Part shown: in pieces, positions 1 through 7,781 of the stretch | How the letters are laid out: the number at the start of each line of letters is the position of its first letter | How positions within the stretch are numbered: the first letter of the stretch is position 1 | Assembly: GCF_900112235.1 (NCBI RefSeq) | Contig: NZ_FOLH01000002.1 | Coordinates: forward strand, 1-64,000 | Reading direction: 5' to 3' | From: Marinospirillum celere | GTDB lineage: Bacteria > Pseudomonadota > Gammaproteobacteria > Pseudomonadales > Halomonadaceae | DNA: 64,000 nt | Notes under the pieces: model-generated | Told to the model about the DNA's origin: nothing | Seen by the model: the letters and a program-made list of their open reading frames with translations, nothing else | Databases searched by the model: none | Position numbers and translations under genes: made by a program

Positions 1-2107
1 CTCTAGAAACACCCCCACGGGCGTGGGGAAGACTCTTTTTGCTTAAACGTGCCAGCTAGCGCTTTGGAAACACCCCCACGGGCGTGGGGAAGACACATTT
101 GCGTACAAGCCACGGCGCGACGTGACGGAAACACCCCCACGGGCGTGGGGAAGACGCTGCTGGAAAGCAGACTTTGAATCAATGGATAGAAACACCCCCA
201 CGGGCGTGGGGAAGACCGGAAACCAGAACAGATCAGTGGAAGCACTGCAGAAACACCCCCACGGGCGTGGGGAAGACCAGCTCTCACATAGATTGGAGCC
301 AGATCACTCGGAAACACCCCCACGGGCGTGGGGAAGACTCAAAGGCTTTGCTGAAATGCCCGGTAATTTTGGAAACACCCCCACGGGCGTGGGGAAGACA
401 AAGCTGATCTTTGCAGAGACCTCTCAACCCAAGAAACACCCCCACGGGCGTGGGGAAGACTGCCAGTGTGGTGGCCGCCGTTTGGGAGCTTGGGAAACAC
501 CCCCACGGGCGTGGGGAAGACTAATCAGCCAGCCGCCAAGCCTTCTGCTGCTGGGAAACACCCCCACGGGCGTGGGGAAGACCCAGGGTCGCAACCTAAA
601 AGATGAGGTCATGCGGAAACACCCCCACGGGCGTGGGGAAGACAGCCTGTCCGTTTGTGATCAGATTAATAAAATGGAAACACCCCCACGGGCGTGGGGA
701 AGACGCTATCACAGCACCAGTGAGAACAGTGATATTAGAAACACCCCCACGGGCGTGGGGAAGACTAGGCTGGTTCTGCTATGAAGAACAAAAATTTAGA
801 AACACCCCCACGGGCGTGGGGAAGACTAATCAGCCAGCCGCCAAGCCTTCTGCTGCTGGGAAACACCCCCACGGGCGTGGGGAAGACGCAAAAAAGCCCC
901 GCTAGGGGGCTAGGTGTTTAGAAACACCCCCACGGGCGTGGGGAAGACGGTTTTGCAATGCGCGGATTAAAGGAGCGTTTAGAAACACCCCCACGGGCGT
1001 GGGGAAGACCCTGTCGAGCGCCAGCCTGCCCAGGCAAAACCGGAAACACCCCCACGGGCGTGGGGAAGACTGTGGGCTGTCGAAACAACAAGGATTTCAG
1101 TCAGAAACACCCCCACGGGCGTGGGGAAGACCAGGCCGAAACCTACCGGAAGTGGTGGGGAAGAGAAACACCCCCACGGGCGTGGGGAAGACAACACTAG
1201 TTGTCAGTAAGTGTGCAGGCCCTGGGAAACACCCCCACGGGCGTGGGGAAGACGTTCCTGCGCTTCCGTGTTCGCCACGCCTCGAAGAAACACCCCCACG
1301 GGCGTGGGGAAGACCAAGCGGTTAGCATCAACGTGACGGACGCAACGGAAACACCCCCACGGGCGTGGGGAAGACACCTTTACCGCCCAGGTGCAATCAT
1401 CGGGGCCGGAAACACCCCCACGGGCGTGGGGAAGACGTAGAGCTTGAGGACGAAGCCGTAAGAAAGGCGGAAACACCCCCACGGGCGTGGGGAAGACGTG
1501 CCGTTTTTGAACAATCGACCACGCGCCCCGGAAACACCCCCACGGGCGTGGGGAAGACGGTCATCCGGTATATCAACTATACCGCCGGTTAGAAACACCC
1601 CCACGGGCGTGGGGAAGACTGCCAGTCACCGGGTACAGTGGCTCGCCTATGAGAAACACCCCCACGGGCGTGGGGAAGACCAGCAACCTTTCCAGAACCT
1701 TGAATGACTCGGAGAAACACCCCCACGGGCGTGGGGAAGACGCTCCCAATCCATCCAGAGGCTTGGCGGGTGTAGAAACACCCCCACGGGCGTGGGGAAG
1801 ACTCACCTAAACCGTCAATTCCTTCGCCTAAACGAGAAACACCCCCACGGGCGTGGGGAAGACGCCGTCGGTGGCCCTGGCCAGCTTTCCGACCAGGAAA
1901 CACCCCCACGGGCGTGGGGAAGACCAGGCTTCATGAATGTAAGGCTTTTTGAACTAAGAAACACCCCCACGGGCGTGGGGAAGACCGTACCTATCACCAA
2001 GTAAAATCATATTCTGAAGAAACACCCCCACGGGCGTGGGGAAGACTAACGCTGCCGCCGTCATCTTTGCCCACAACCAGAAACACCCCCACGGGCGTGG
2101 GGAAGAC
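1..2107 (-). CRISPR. Type I-E CRISPR array, leader-proximal part (35 repeats)
   Basis: Thirty-five identical 28-nt repeats start at positions 6, 67, 128 and then every 61 nt to 2080. On the plus strand each begins GAAACA and ends GAAGAC around the palindromic core CCCCCACGGGCGTGGGG. The 34 complete spacers are all 33 nt. Bases 1-5 are the end of another spacer, so the array continues outside the window. Read on the minus strand, the repeat matches the I-E consensus, with a CCCCACG/CGTGGGG stem for Cas6e cleavage and a GTGTTTC-type 3' handle. The array is therefore transcribed leftward, and new spacers enter at the 2107 end next to cas2. The base after every repeat in transcript sense is a pyrimidine. 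Spacers 522-554 and 827-859 are identical. Long open frames across the array, with recurring PHGRGED or PRAWGR peptides, are artefacts of the repeats. Confidence 0.99.
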
Positions 2108-2154
2108 ACCAGTATATTGTTAAAGAGCCCCAAGAAAAACACAATATATTCGAT
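2108..2154 (-). promoter_or_regulatory. CRISPR leader (short, AT-rich)
   Basis: Only 47 nt separate the newest repeat from the cas2 stop codon, so the leader is compact or extends into cas2. It is AT-rich and contains an 8-bp inverted repeat, TATATTGT at 2113-2120 and ACAATATA at 2141-2148. In transcript sense a TATACT hexamer lies a few bases before the first repeat and may be part of a promoter. I see no convincing IHF consensus. The assignment rests on position and repeat orientation. Confidence 0.6.
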
Positions 2155-2442
2155 TTATTGGGTTTTCAGGGTTTCGATGACTAGCTGTAGGCCACTGATC
2201 TCTGTCAGCGCTTTTCGGGTAGGGCCGATAGTACGAACTTCATAGCCAGGTGGCCCTGGCAAGGAACGAAAAATGACGATGCCGGATTCAGGTGGGCAGT
2301 GCTTGTACAGGTAGTCAATTACTGTTTTGGCAACTGAGTCTTTGACACCTGATACAAAAATATTGGCGCGGGGTTCCACAAACCAAAGCTTCATTCGGCC
2401 GCGTACAGCTGGCGGCAAATCATTTGCGACTACTACGAGCAC
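2155..2442 (-). CDS. cas2: Cas2 (type I-E), adaptation complex subunit
   Basis: A 95-aa protein of the short I-E Cas2 family, with a ferredoxin-like fold beginning MLVVVANDLPPAVRGRMKLW. Two Cas2 dimerise between Cas1 dimers to form the integrase that inserts 33-nt prespacers at the leader-repeat junction. In this family Cas2 is structural rather than catalytic for integration. There is no C-terminal DnaQ-like extension. The gene overlaps the end of cas1 by 23 nt, implying coupled translation, and it is the last gene before the leader. The uniform 33-nt spacers fit the measuring role of an I-E Cas1-Cas2 complex. Confidence 0.96.
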   Translation of the reverse strand: MLVVVANDLPPAVRGRMKLWFVEPRANIFVSGVKDSVAKTVIDYLYKHCPPESGIVIFRSLPGPPGYEVRTIGPTRKALTEISGLQLVIETLKTQ

Positions 2443-3295
2443 GCTTCACCCCCAGAACTTCATTTATGTCATCAGCAAGCCGTGCAAGAAAATCCATTTT
2501 AATGACCCGTTCACGGAATGCAGCAGCAACTTTTTGCTTGTTATATCGGCCTGCCAAATCACGGGTCAGCATAAAAGCTAGATCAATACACAGGTGCTCC
2601 TTATAAAGGTCAGCAAGATCATAGATGAAGGGTAGAGGGCTGCCTGAATGGATAAACCCAATATGGGGTGAATACCCCATACTATGTACTCCAGAACACA
2701 AAATGCCGTACAAAGCGGCATTACTTGAAGTCAGTATCCGGTTGGTAATATCACTTGTTTCAAACTTGCCCGGTACAAATTTTCGTCCTTTCCAACCGAC
2801 TTGGTATTTTTCAGCTTTCTCCTTGTAAAGTGCTCGCACACGATGGCCTTCCATGCCCATCATTTCCTTGAGACTTTTGCCATCCAGTTGTGCGTTGGGG
2901 AAACGGCGGGCAAACATGCGTTTAGCCACCTCAACAGACTTTTCTGGATCAGCGGCTAATTCAATCTGTTGCTTTAAATTACGGGTATCAGCTGTGGGCA
3001 GAAAGCCGGCTGCATAGAAGAGCAGGCTATCTTCACCTACCCAACATACAGAACAATTCGCTGCCGTAGCAGTTTTGACTGCATCATGGGTGATGGTGGT
3101 GCCTGGCCCCAGTAGTAGAGCATTGAGAGTTGCCACCGGTAAGGGGACAACATTGTTGTCGCAATCTATCCATTTGATGCTGCTGTCATCGATTTCCAGC
3201 CTTCCCCGCTCCAAGTAAAGAAAAGGGTACTTATCCTTTACCTGGGGCAGGGAATCGCGGGTGACCTTGACAAAGAGTCGCTCACCAGCAGCCAT
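2420..3295 (-). CDS. cas1: Cas1 (type I-E), CRISPR integrase
   Basis: A 291-aa protein of normal length for I-E Cas1. The expected metal-binding residues are visible: Glu in GMEGHRVR, and His and Asp in the segment HSGSPLPFIYDLAD. Cas1 catalyses the transesterifications that join prespacers to the repeat. An N-terminal beta domain (about residues 1-90) precedes the all-alpha catalytic domain. The gene starts 2 nt after cas5e stops and overlaps cas2, so adaptation and interference genes appear to be co-transcribed. All key residues are present, consistent with an adaptation-competent locus and with identical repeats at the leader end. Confidence 0.97.
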   Translation of the reverse strand: MAAGERLFVKVTRDSLPQVKDKYPFLYLERGRLEIDDSSIKWIDCDNNVVPLPVATLNALLLGPGTTITHDAVKTATAANCSVCWVGEDSLLFYAAGFLPTADTRNLKQQIELAADPEKSVEVAKRMFARRFPNAQLDGKSLKEMMGMEGHRVRALYKEKAEKYQVGWKGRKFVPGKFETSDITNRILTSSNAALYGILCSGVHSMGYSPHIGFIHSGSPLPFIYDLADLYKEHLCIDLAFMLTRDLAGRYNKQKVAAAFRERVIKMDFLARLADDINEVLGVKRARSSRK

Positions 3296-3297
3296 GA

Positions 3298-4008
3298 CTA
3301 TGTGACCGGCAATACAGTGACACGCCGGTCACGGTAGAGTTTGTGTTCACCGAACTGCAGGGGAACATCATTGAGAGTTAAAATCTCACCATCATGTTCA
3401 CCCTGCAATACCTGAAATACCGGCACACGTTTTTTGGATTCTGCTAGCTGCGATGCTTTGCTCATTGCCTGCAAAGCATCGCAATGAACTCCTTGGGCAA
3501 TGAACTCGGTGGGCACACAGTTTTTGCGTCCCAAGTACAAATCCCATACTGGATTCTGCAAAGCTGTTTCCAGCTCAGTCAGCGCCTCTTGTGGGCCCTG
3601 TAAAGCAACAGCAAAGGCCATATCTTGCAGGTAATAACGGTAGGTCATTTTGGTTCCTGCACCATTAGGCTTTTTCCCTTCACTGGTTTTTGGAATTAAC
3701 AAGTTTTGCCAAGGGTCTTGGTCATCATAGCCACTGCCAACCATCTGGAAATCACGCAGCAAGGGCTGGCGGGGCAAGGTTTTGCCTTGTTTGTCAGTAG
3801 GCACATAGGCTTGTACTTGCATGTCACTATCAGCCCAGTACGCCAGCAGCTCAGTCTGCTTTCCTCCAGCACCAAAGGCACAGCACAGCAACCCCAGCAC
3901 ACCTGACTTGGTTGGAAAGTCTAGGCTGTCTCGTCGCCCGAATTTTGAATCATGCCCCCATGACTGGAGTGGAGCCTCCAGCCACATAAGCAGGTAAGGA
4001 TCACTCAT
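3298..4008 (-). CDS. cas5e: Cas5e (CasD), Cascade subunit
   Basis: A 236-aa RAMP-family protein. Its N-terminal segment (LEAPLQSWGHDSKFGRRDS, then PTKSGVLGLLCCAFG) is the signature of I-E Cas5. In Cascade it caps the 5' handle of the crRNA and helps position Cse1 for PAM recognition. A single copy per complex is expected. It sits 8 nt after cas7e and 2 nt before cas1. Length and motifs are normal, and no damage is visible. Confidence 0.96.
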   Translation of the reverse strand: MSDPYLLMWLEAPLQSWGHDSKFGRRDSLDFPTKSGVLGLLCCAFGAGGKQTELLAYWADSDMQVQAYVPTDKQGKTLPRQPLLRDFQMVGSGYDDQDPWQNLLIPKTSEGKKPNGAGTKMTYRYYLQDMAFAVALQGPQEALTELETALQNPVWDLYLGRKNCVPTEFIAQGVHCDALQAMSKASQLAESKKRVPVFQVLQGEHDGEILTLNDVPLQFGEHKLYRDRRVTVLPVT

Positions 4009-4016
4009 GATTCACC

Positions 4017-5063
4017 TCACTGGGTTTGATCAGCAGTGATATGGCTTTGCAGTGATTCCACCAGGGTATCAATACTAAAGTTTTCGTCTTCCCCCCAGTC
4101 ATAAGAGGCCTGTTTTCCAAACATGGAGCCAGCCAGCTTTTCTTTCTTGTCCAGGTACTCTTTCAGTGAGTCAATACTGGCTTTAAGGTAACCACCGTCA
4201 CGTGCTCTGACTGGAGTTTCAAATGGTACTTGCAGACGCTGACCTTTTCGTACCAGTACACGGGCAAACTCCCAAGGGCTGGCACCAGACTGAGTGGTTT
4301 GGCGAGCATGAGGAATGGCAACAAACAAGGCTTTGGTAAAAGCTTCAACTGCCTGCTTCAGATCAGCTTCGCCCATGGACTCTGCGAGCTGTCCAATATC
4401 CAGGCTGATATAGCGATAGTAGGTCGCAGAGTTGAATTCAAGGCTACCCATATGAGCAGAACGTGCGTCCTCTCCCGGCATGTCATCCAGTGCCGTAAAG
4501 AACTCCACTTCGTTGCTGACTTTATGTGTAGAGATGGCATGTGAGAAGGAGGCCGCAGCCTCAACATTCATTTCGGAGGCCTTGGCTACCATACGTCCGA
4601 ATAATGCAATATCCAGTGCATCTATCGAGGGGTTCAAGACTTTCTTTGCAACCTTGGCCAGCTCTTTATCTTTGATCTTGCTGTCATCAAACTCCTTCTC
4701 GGCTGCATAAACAGCAAAAGCTGCCGCTTCAGTATCACTGATAAATAGCAGCGTATCATCGGATAGCTGAGCGGCAATCTTACTGCCACAGGCAATTGCC
4801 TGCTCTTCGCTTGCGCCTGCTCCCTGACACGCTTTGATAAAAATCTCTTCTGCCTTTTTGGTTCGAATGCCTAGTTTGACACCGAAGTCTTGCATAGCCA
4901 GGCGCACTTGACGTTTCCAGCACTGTGAGCTAACCCGTGCACGGGGTACACCGCCTACGATGGCAGATTTTGGTGCACCTACATCATCTCTGTTCAGGCA
5001 GGTCACTGGAAAAGACTGCAGGATGTGGTATTCGATACGGGTGTTGGTATAAACATTGGTCAT
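4017..5063 (-). CDS. cas7e: Cas7e (CasC/Cse4), Cascade backbone
   Basis: A 348-aa protein that forms the six-copy helical backbone along the crRNA spacer. The N-terminal region carries the conserved RARVSSQCWKRQVR segment and the preceding CLNRDD of the family. It lies between cas6e (17 nt upstream) and cas5e (8 nt downstream). Length is typical for I-E, and no truncation is visible. Confidence 0.97.
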   Translation of the reverse strand: MTNVYTNTRIEYHILQSFPVTCLNRDDVGAPKSAIVGGVPRARVSSQCWKRQVRLAMQDFGVKLGIRTKKAEEIFIKACQGAGASEEQAIACGSKIAAQLSDDTLLFISDTEAAAFAVYAAEKEFDDSKIKDKELAKVAKKVLNPSIDALDIALFGRMVAKASEMNVEAAASFSHAISTHKVSNEVEFFTALDDMPGEDARSAHMGSLEFNSATYYRYISLDIGQLAESMGEADLKQAVEAFTKALFVAIPHARQTTQSGASPWEFARVLVRKGQRLQVPFETPVRARDGGYLKASIDSLKEYLDKKEKLAGSMFGKQASYDWGEDENFSIDTLVESLQSHITADQTQ

Positions 5064-5080
5064 CAGAGTTTTCCTTGAAT

Positions 5081-5725
5081 TTAAGCAAACGGGTTATCAA
5101 TAAGGGGTACGATCTGCAGCAAGCCACATCCGAAGGCGCGGGCACGGCCGATACCTTGTGTGAAACTACTGGTGAATTGTTTTTTATCGGTAATGTGCAA
5201 TAGGCCTTGCACGTGAGCTTGACCAATAGTAATTGGTCGCTGTTGCTTATCCTTGAACTGCAATACTTCAATTTTATCCACTTGCAAATGCTGAGAGGCT
5301 ACTTCAAACCCCCAGCTGGTTGTTGCACGCTCAGTAAACCATTGGCCAACCTCTTCACGCCCACGCACGGCAACCAGCTTGCGGCTGGCACTGTCACGGC
5401 GAGTTGGGTTAACAATCACTTTGAAACGGTACTGCTCGTGTTCTAAAAAGCTTTCCGGGATTAGCTTGCTATGCACTTCACCATGCTGCCCGTTTACCTT
5501 TTCCATTGGTTCTCGATTGGCAAGCATTAAAATCTTGCGGCCTCGGTAATCACCACCCTGATCAGCATAGAGAATGCCACTTGGGGTGCTCGTTTGCTTC
5601 TGCTGAGCAGTACGATCATCTTCATACAAGCTGTACACAACACGGTGCAGAGAGTAGGCATCGGTAATACGCAGTGCTTTGACTGCGGCCCGATCCAGAT
5701 GGAGTGCACTGGCAACCATATTCAT
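5081..5725 (-). CDS. cas6e: Cas6e (CasE), crRNA-processing endoribonuclease
   Basis: The 214-aa reading frame is taken from the ATG at 5725, which overlaps the cse2 stop by ATGA. A longer in-frame extension to 5896 would lie inside cse2 and is unlikely. The protein has the Cas6e N-terminal pattern (DAYSLHRVVYSLYEDDR, with a candidate active-site His) and the C-terminal glycine-rich RNA-binding segment GIGRARAFGCGLLQIVP. It cleaves the pre-crRNA 3' of the repeat stem and stays bound to the 3' hairpin. Its position between cse2 and cas7e differs from the usual I-E order, in which cas6e follows cas5e. Confidence 0.94.
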   Translation of the reverse strand: MNMVASALHLDRAAVKALRITDAYSLHRVVYSLYEDDRTAQQKQTSTPSGILYADQGGDYRGRKILMLANREPMEKVNGQHGEVHSKLIPESFLEHEQYRFKVIVNPTRRDSASRKLVAVRGREEVGQWFTERATTSWGFEVASQHLQVDKIEVLQFKDKQQRPITIGQAHVQGLLHITDKKQFTSSFTQGIGRARAFGCGLLQIVPLIDNPFA

Positions 5726-6282
5726 ATCGCGCCCTCCTGGTTCTCTGGCTGAGCAGCTTGACCATAAAACTCCTGTGCCCATTGGGTTTTTGTTCTGTGG
5801 CCAAAAAACTTCAGTTGTTTCAGCAGACGAACAAAATCCAAAGGGGCACCAACTTTGCTGTCGATCAAGGTCAGTACGGGCCGCAGGATTCGACATACCT
5901 CAGCCAGCTCATCACATGCCAGCAAACGCCGAAGTCGTGCCTTGGCCTGATCACTTTCTCGGTCATTTTCATAACATGCCAGTATGGCCTTGCCTAATGT
6001 TAGGCTTCCATTTCGCCCTGCCTTGGATTTGGCTATGGCCGCTGCAACCGTTACAAAAGGCAGGCGCTTATAGTCCTGCTCCAAATCTACACCTAGATAG
6101 TTCAGCGAACCCAGTAACTCCCAGCTCTGGTATTCAGTTGCCGGGTTATCTGCACGGCGAAGTCGTGCAGACATCCCTTTGTCTTTCTGGCACCGCTCAA
6201 TTACAGCCTCTACAAATCGCTGCTCGTTGCTTTTCTTTTTGTCTGGCTGCGCAGACTCTTGATCATCTTGCATGGCGATCAT
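5722..6282 (-). CDS. cse2: Cse2 (CasB), Cascade small subunit
   Basis: A 186-aa, mainly alpha-helical protein of the CasB family. Typical features are the N-terminal RFVEAVIERCQKDKGMSARLRRAD segment (given here in part: RLRRAD) and the Arg-rich helix QAKARLRRLLACDELAEV. Two copies line the belly of Cascade and stabilise the R-loop. It overlaps both cse1 (4 nt) and cas6e (4 nt), showing tight translational coupling. The N-terminus has an acidic/basic linker before the conserved domain. Confidence 0.93.
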   Translation of the reverse strand: MIAMQDDQESAQPDKKKSNEQRFVEAVIERCQKDKGMSARLRRADNPATEYQSWELLGSLNYLGVDLEQDYKRLPFVTVAAAIAKSKAGRNGSLTLGKAILACYENDRESDQAKARLRRLLACDELAEVCRILRPVLTLIDSKVGAPLDFVRLLKQLKFFGHRTKTQWAQEFYGQAAQPENQEGAI

Positions 6283-7781
6283 GCCTCCTGCTTAAGATAT
6301 TTACTGTTGTTTGGCCGATGCTTCGCCCAGGCATCCAGTTGTCTGGCCGTATCATGAGGGCAGAATTTGTCGTAGGCTTGATGAACATAGCTTGCGAAAC
6401 GGCGGCGGAGTTTTTGGCGCTCCAAGGCAGCTTCTTCAGTAGGTTCACAGTGGTCAACAAGAGCCTGAAATTCACGTTCACATAACTGCCAAAAAAGCTG
6501 AGTGGCTTGTGGGGCGATTTTTCCGCCTTCAACGGTTTGTTCTTTGAGAAAGCCCTGAACTCGTCCATAAAGATTCCTAGCCAGCCCATCAAGTGAATCC
6601 ATTTCTATTTTGAGATGACTGAACCACTGCTCACCCAAAATTTCAGCCTGGATCCAGACCAGTGACTCAACAAAGTCGTCACTACCTGATGCATACTGCT
6701 CACCGGCATTACTACTGACACGTAACCCGCCTGACCAAATGGAAAATGCCTCAGTCACATCCCGTGCCCGTTCCAGTCCATTTCGTAACTGCCAGCTTTG
6801 GAAACCTTGCGTTTCAGACTGACCCAAAAAACCGAGCAAAGCTGTTAGTTCACGCCAGGGACGTTTTTCAGGGTCAACCCAAAGTGCTTTCGGTTCTTTG
6901 CCGGAGTTATTGATTGCCACGCTTGGATCAATAACTCCCTCTTTATAGCCGGGATGGGCAATGCCTTCTGAATAATGCAGCCCATCTTCGGTAAGCAAGC
7001 AGAAACGGCAAAGAGGTAAGAGTCGCCCAATTAAGGAGCGCTTGAGCTTCCATGCTTGAGTGCAGTCTTCACCTTCAGGCATGGCCTCCCAAGGTGCGGT
7101 ACCCACACCCTCGGGATAAATATTCATCTGACTCACTTGCTTTAAAGAAAACAGGTTGAGCCAAATTGTTTCCTGAATACTCTCTCCCATCAGAAAGTTA
7201 TGTAGTAATCCCATGTGTGCGACTGATGGGCCTGGCTTGCCTGTTGATGGTTTACCTTTGTCATTTTTCTTTCCGGTATAGCCAGCAGAAAGAATGATAC
7301 TGTTGTCGGTTTTTTTACCCGAAAGGGCAAAACCCATCAGGGTTAGCAACAACAACCCTTTGTCCCCATCATCCAGAGCTCTTTGCACCTGAGACTGGTT
7401 GAGTACAGTTGTATTGCCAGTAGAAACTTCAGGAAGTACAGCACCATAGGGTTGCACTTTTGCAGGCCTAATAGCTGGAACCTGCAAAAATGGTTTTTCT
7501 CCATACAAGTAAAACCGATCATGCCATTGATCCAAATAAGCCAGGCAACGCTTTGCAAGCCCTTCAGCGCCCAGTGCTTTCCACTCGATTTCATCCTTTG
7601 GTGTTGCTGCCGCTTGAGCAATGGCAAGCAGTAGCTTGAGCAAGGCAATTTTCTGTACCGGGTTTCCGCCCAGGCTTCGATATTCTGGATGACTAAATAT
7701 CTGACGCAGACTCACACGGCCATAATCAGCAACGGGTATCCAGGGCTCATCAATCAGATTAAAATGATTTTCCATGGTCAT
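6279..7781 (-). CDS. cse1: Cse1 (CasA/Cas8e), Cascade large subunit
   Basis: A 500-aa protein of the CasA family, starting MENHFNLIDEPWIPV after two residues; the family typically begins FNLIDEPWIPV. It reads the PAM, promotes strand opening and recruits Cas3. The segment LLHNFLMGESIQETIWLNL and the C-terminal four-helix bundle (roughly residues 370-500) are characteristic. It overlaps cas3 by 4 nt and cse2 by 4 nt. The length is normal and no frameshift is seen. Confidence 0.96.
   Translation of the reverse strand: MTMENHFNLIDEPWIPVADYGRVSLRQIFSHPEYRSLGGNPVQKIALLKLLLAIAQAAATPKDEIEWKALGAEGLAKRCLAYLDQWHDRFYLYGEKPFLQVPAIRPAKVQPYGAVLPEVSTGNTTVLNQSQVQRALDDGDKGLLLLTLMGFALSGKKTDNSIILSAGYTGKKNDKGKPSTGKPGPSVAHMGLLHNFLMGESIQETIWLNLFSLKQVSQMNIYPEGVGTAPWEAMPEGEDCTQAWKLKRSLIGRLLPLCRFCLLTEDGLHYSEGIAHPGYKEGVIDPSVAINNSGKEPKALWVDPEKRPWRELTALLGFLGQSETQGFQSWQLRNGLERARDVTEAFSIWSGGLRVSSNAGEQYASGSDDFVESLVWIQAEILGEQWFSHLKIEMDSLDGLARNLYGRVQGFLKEQTVEGGKIAPQATQLFWQLCEREFQALVDHCEPTEEAALERQKLRRRFASYVHQAYDKFCPHDTARQLDAWAKHRPNNSKYLKQEA

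Noticed and set aside
122-2107. Long open reading frames across the CRISPR array encoding repeated PHGRGED/PPRAWGR peptides
   Set aside because: The peptides are the 28-nt repeat read in successive frames; the 61-nt period shifts the frame by one each unit. There is no ribosome site or family support.
2108-2154. IHF-binding site in the CRISPR leader
   Set aside because: AATCGA...TTG resembles the consensus but has a core mismatch and wrong spacing.
5726-5896. N-terminal extension of Cas6e
   Set aside because: It lies wholly inside cse2, has no family similarity, and the ATG at 5725 overlaps the cse2 stop by ATGA as elsewhere in the operon.
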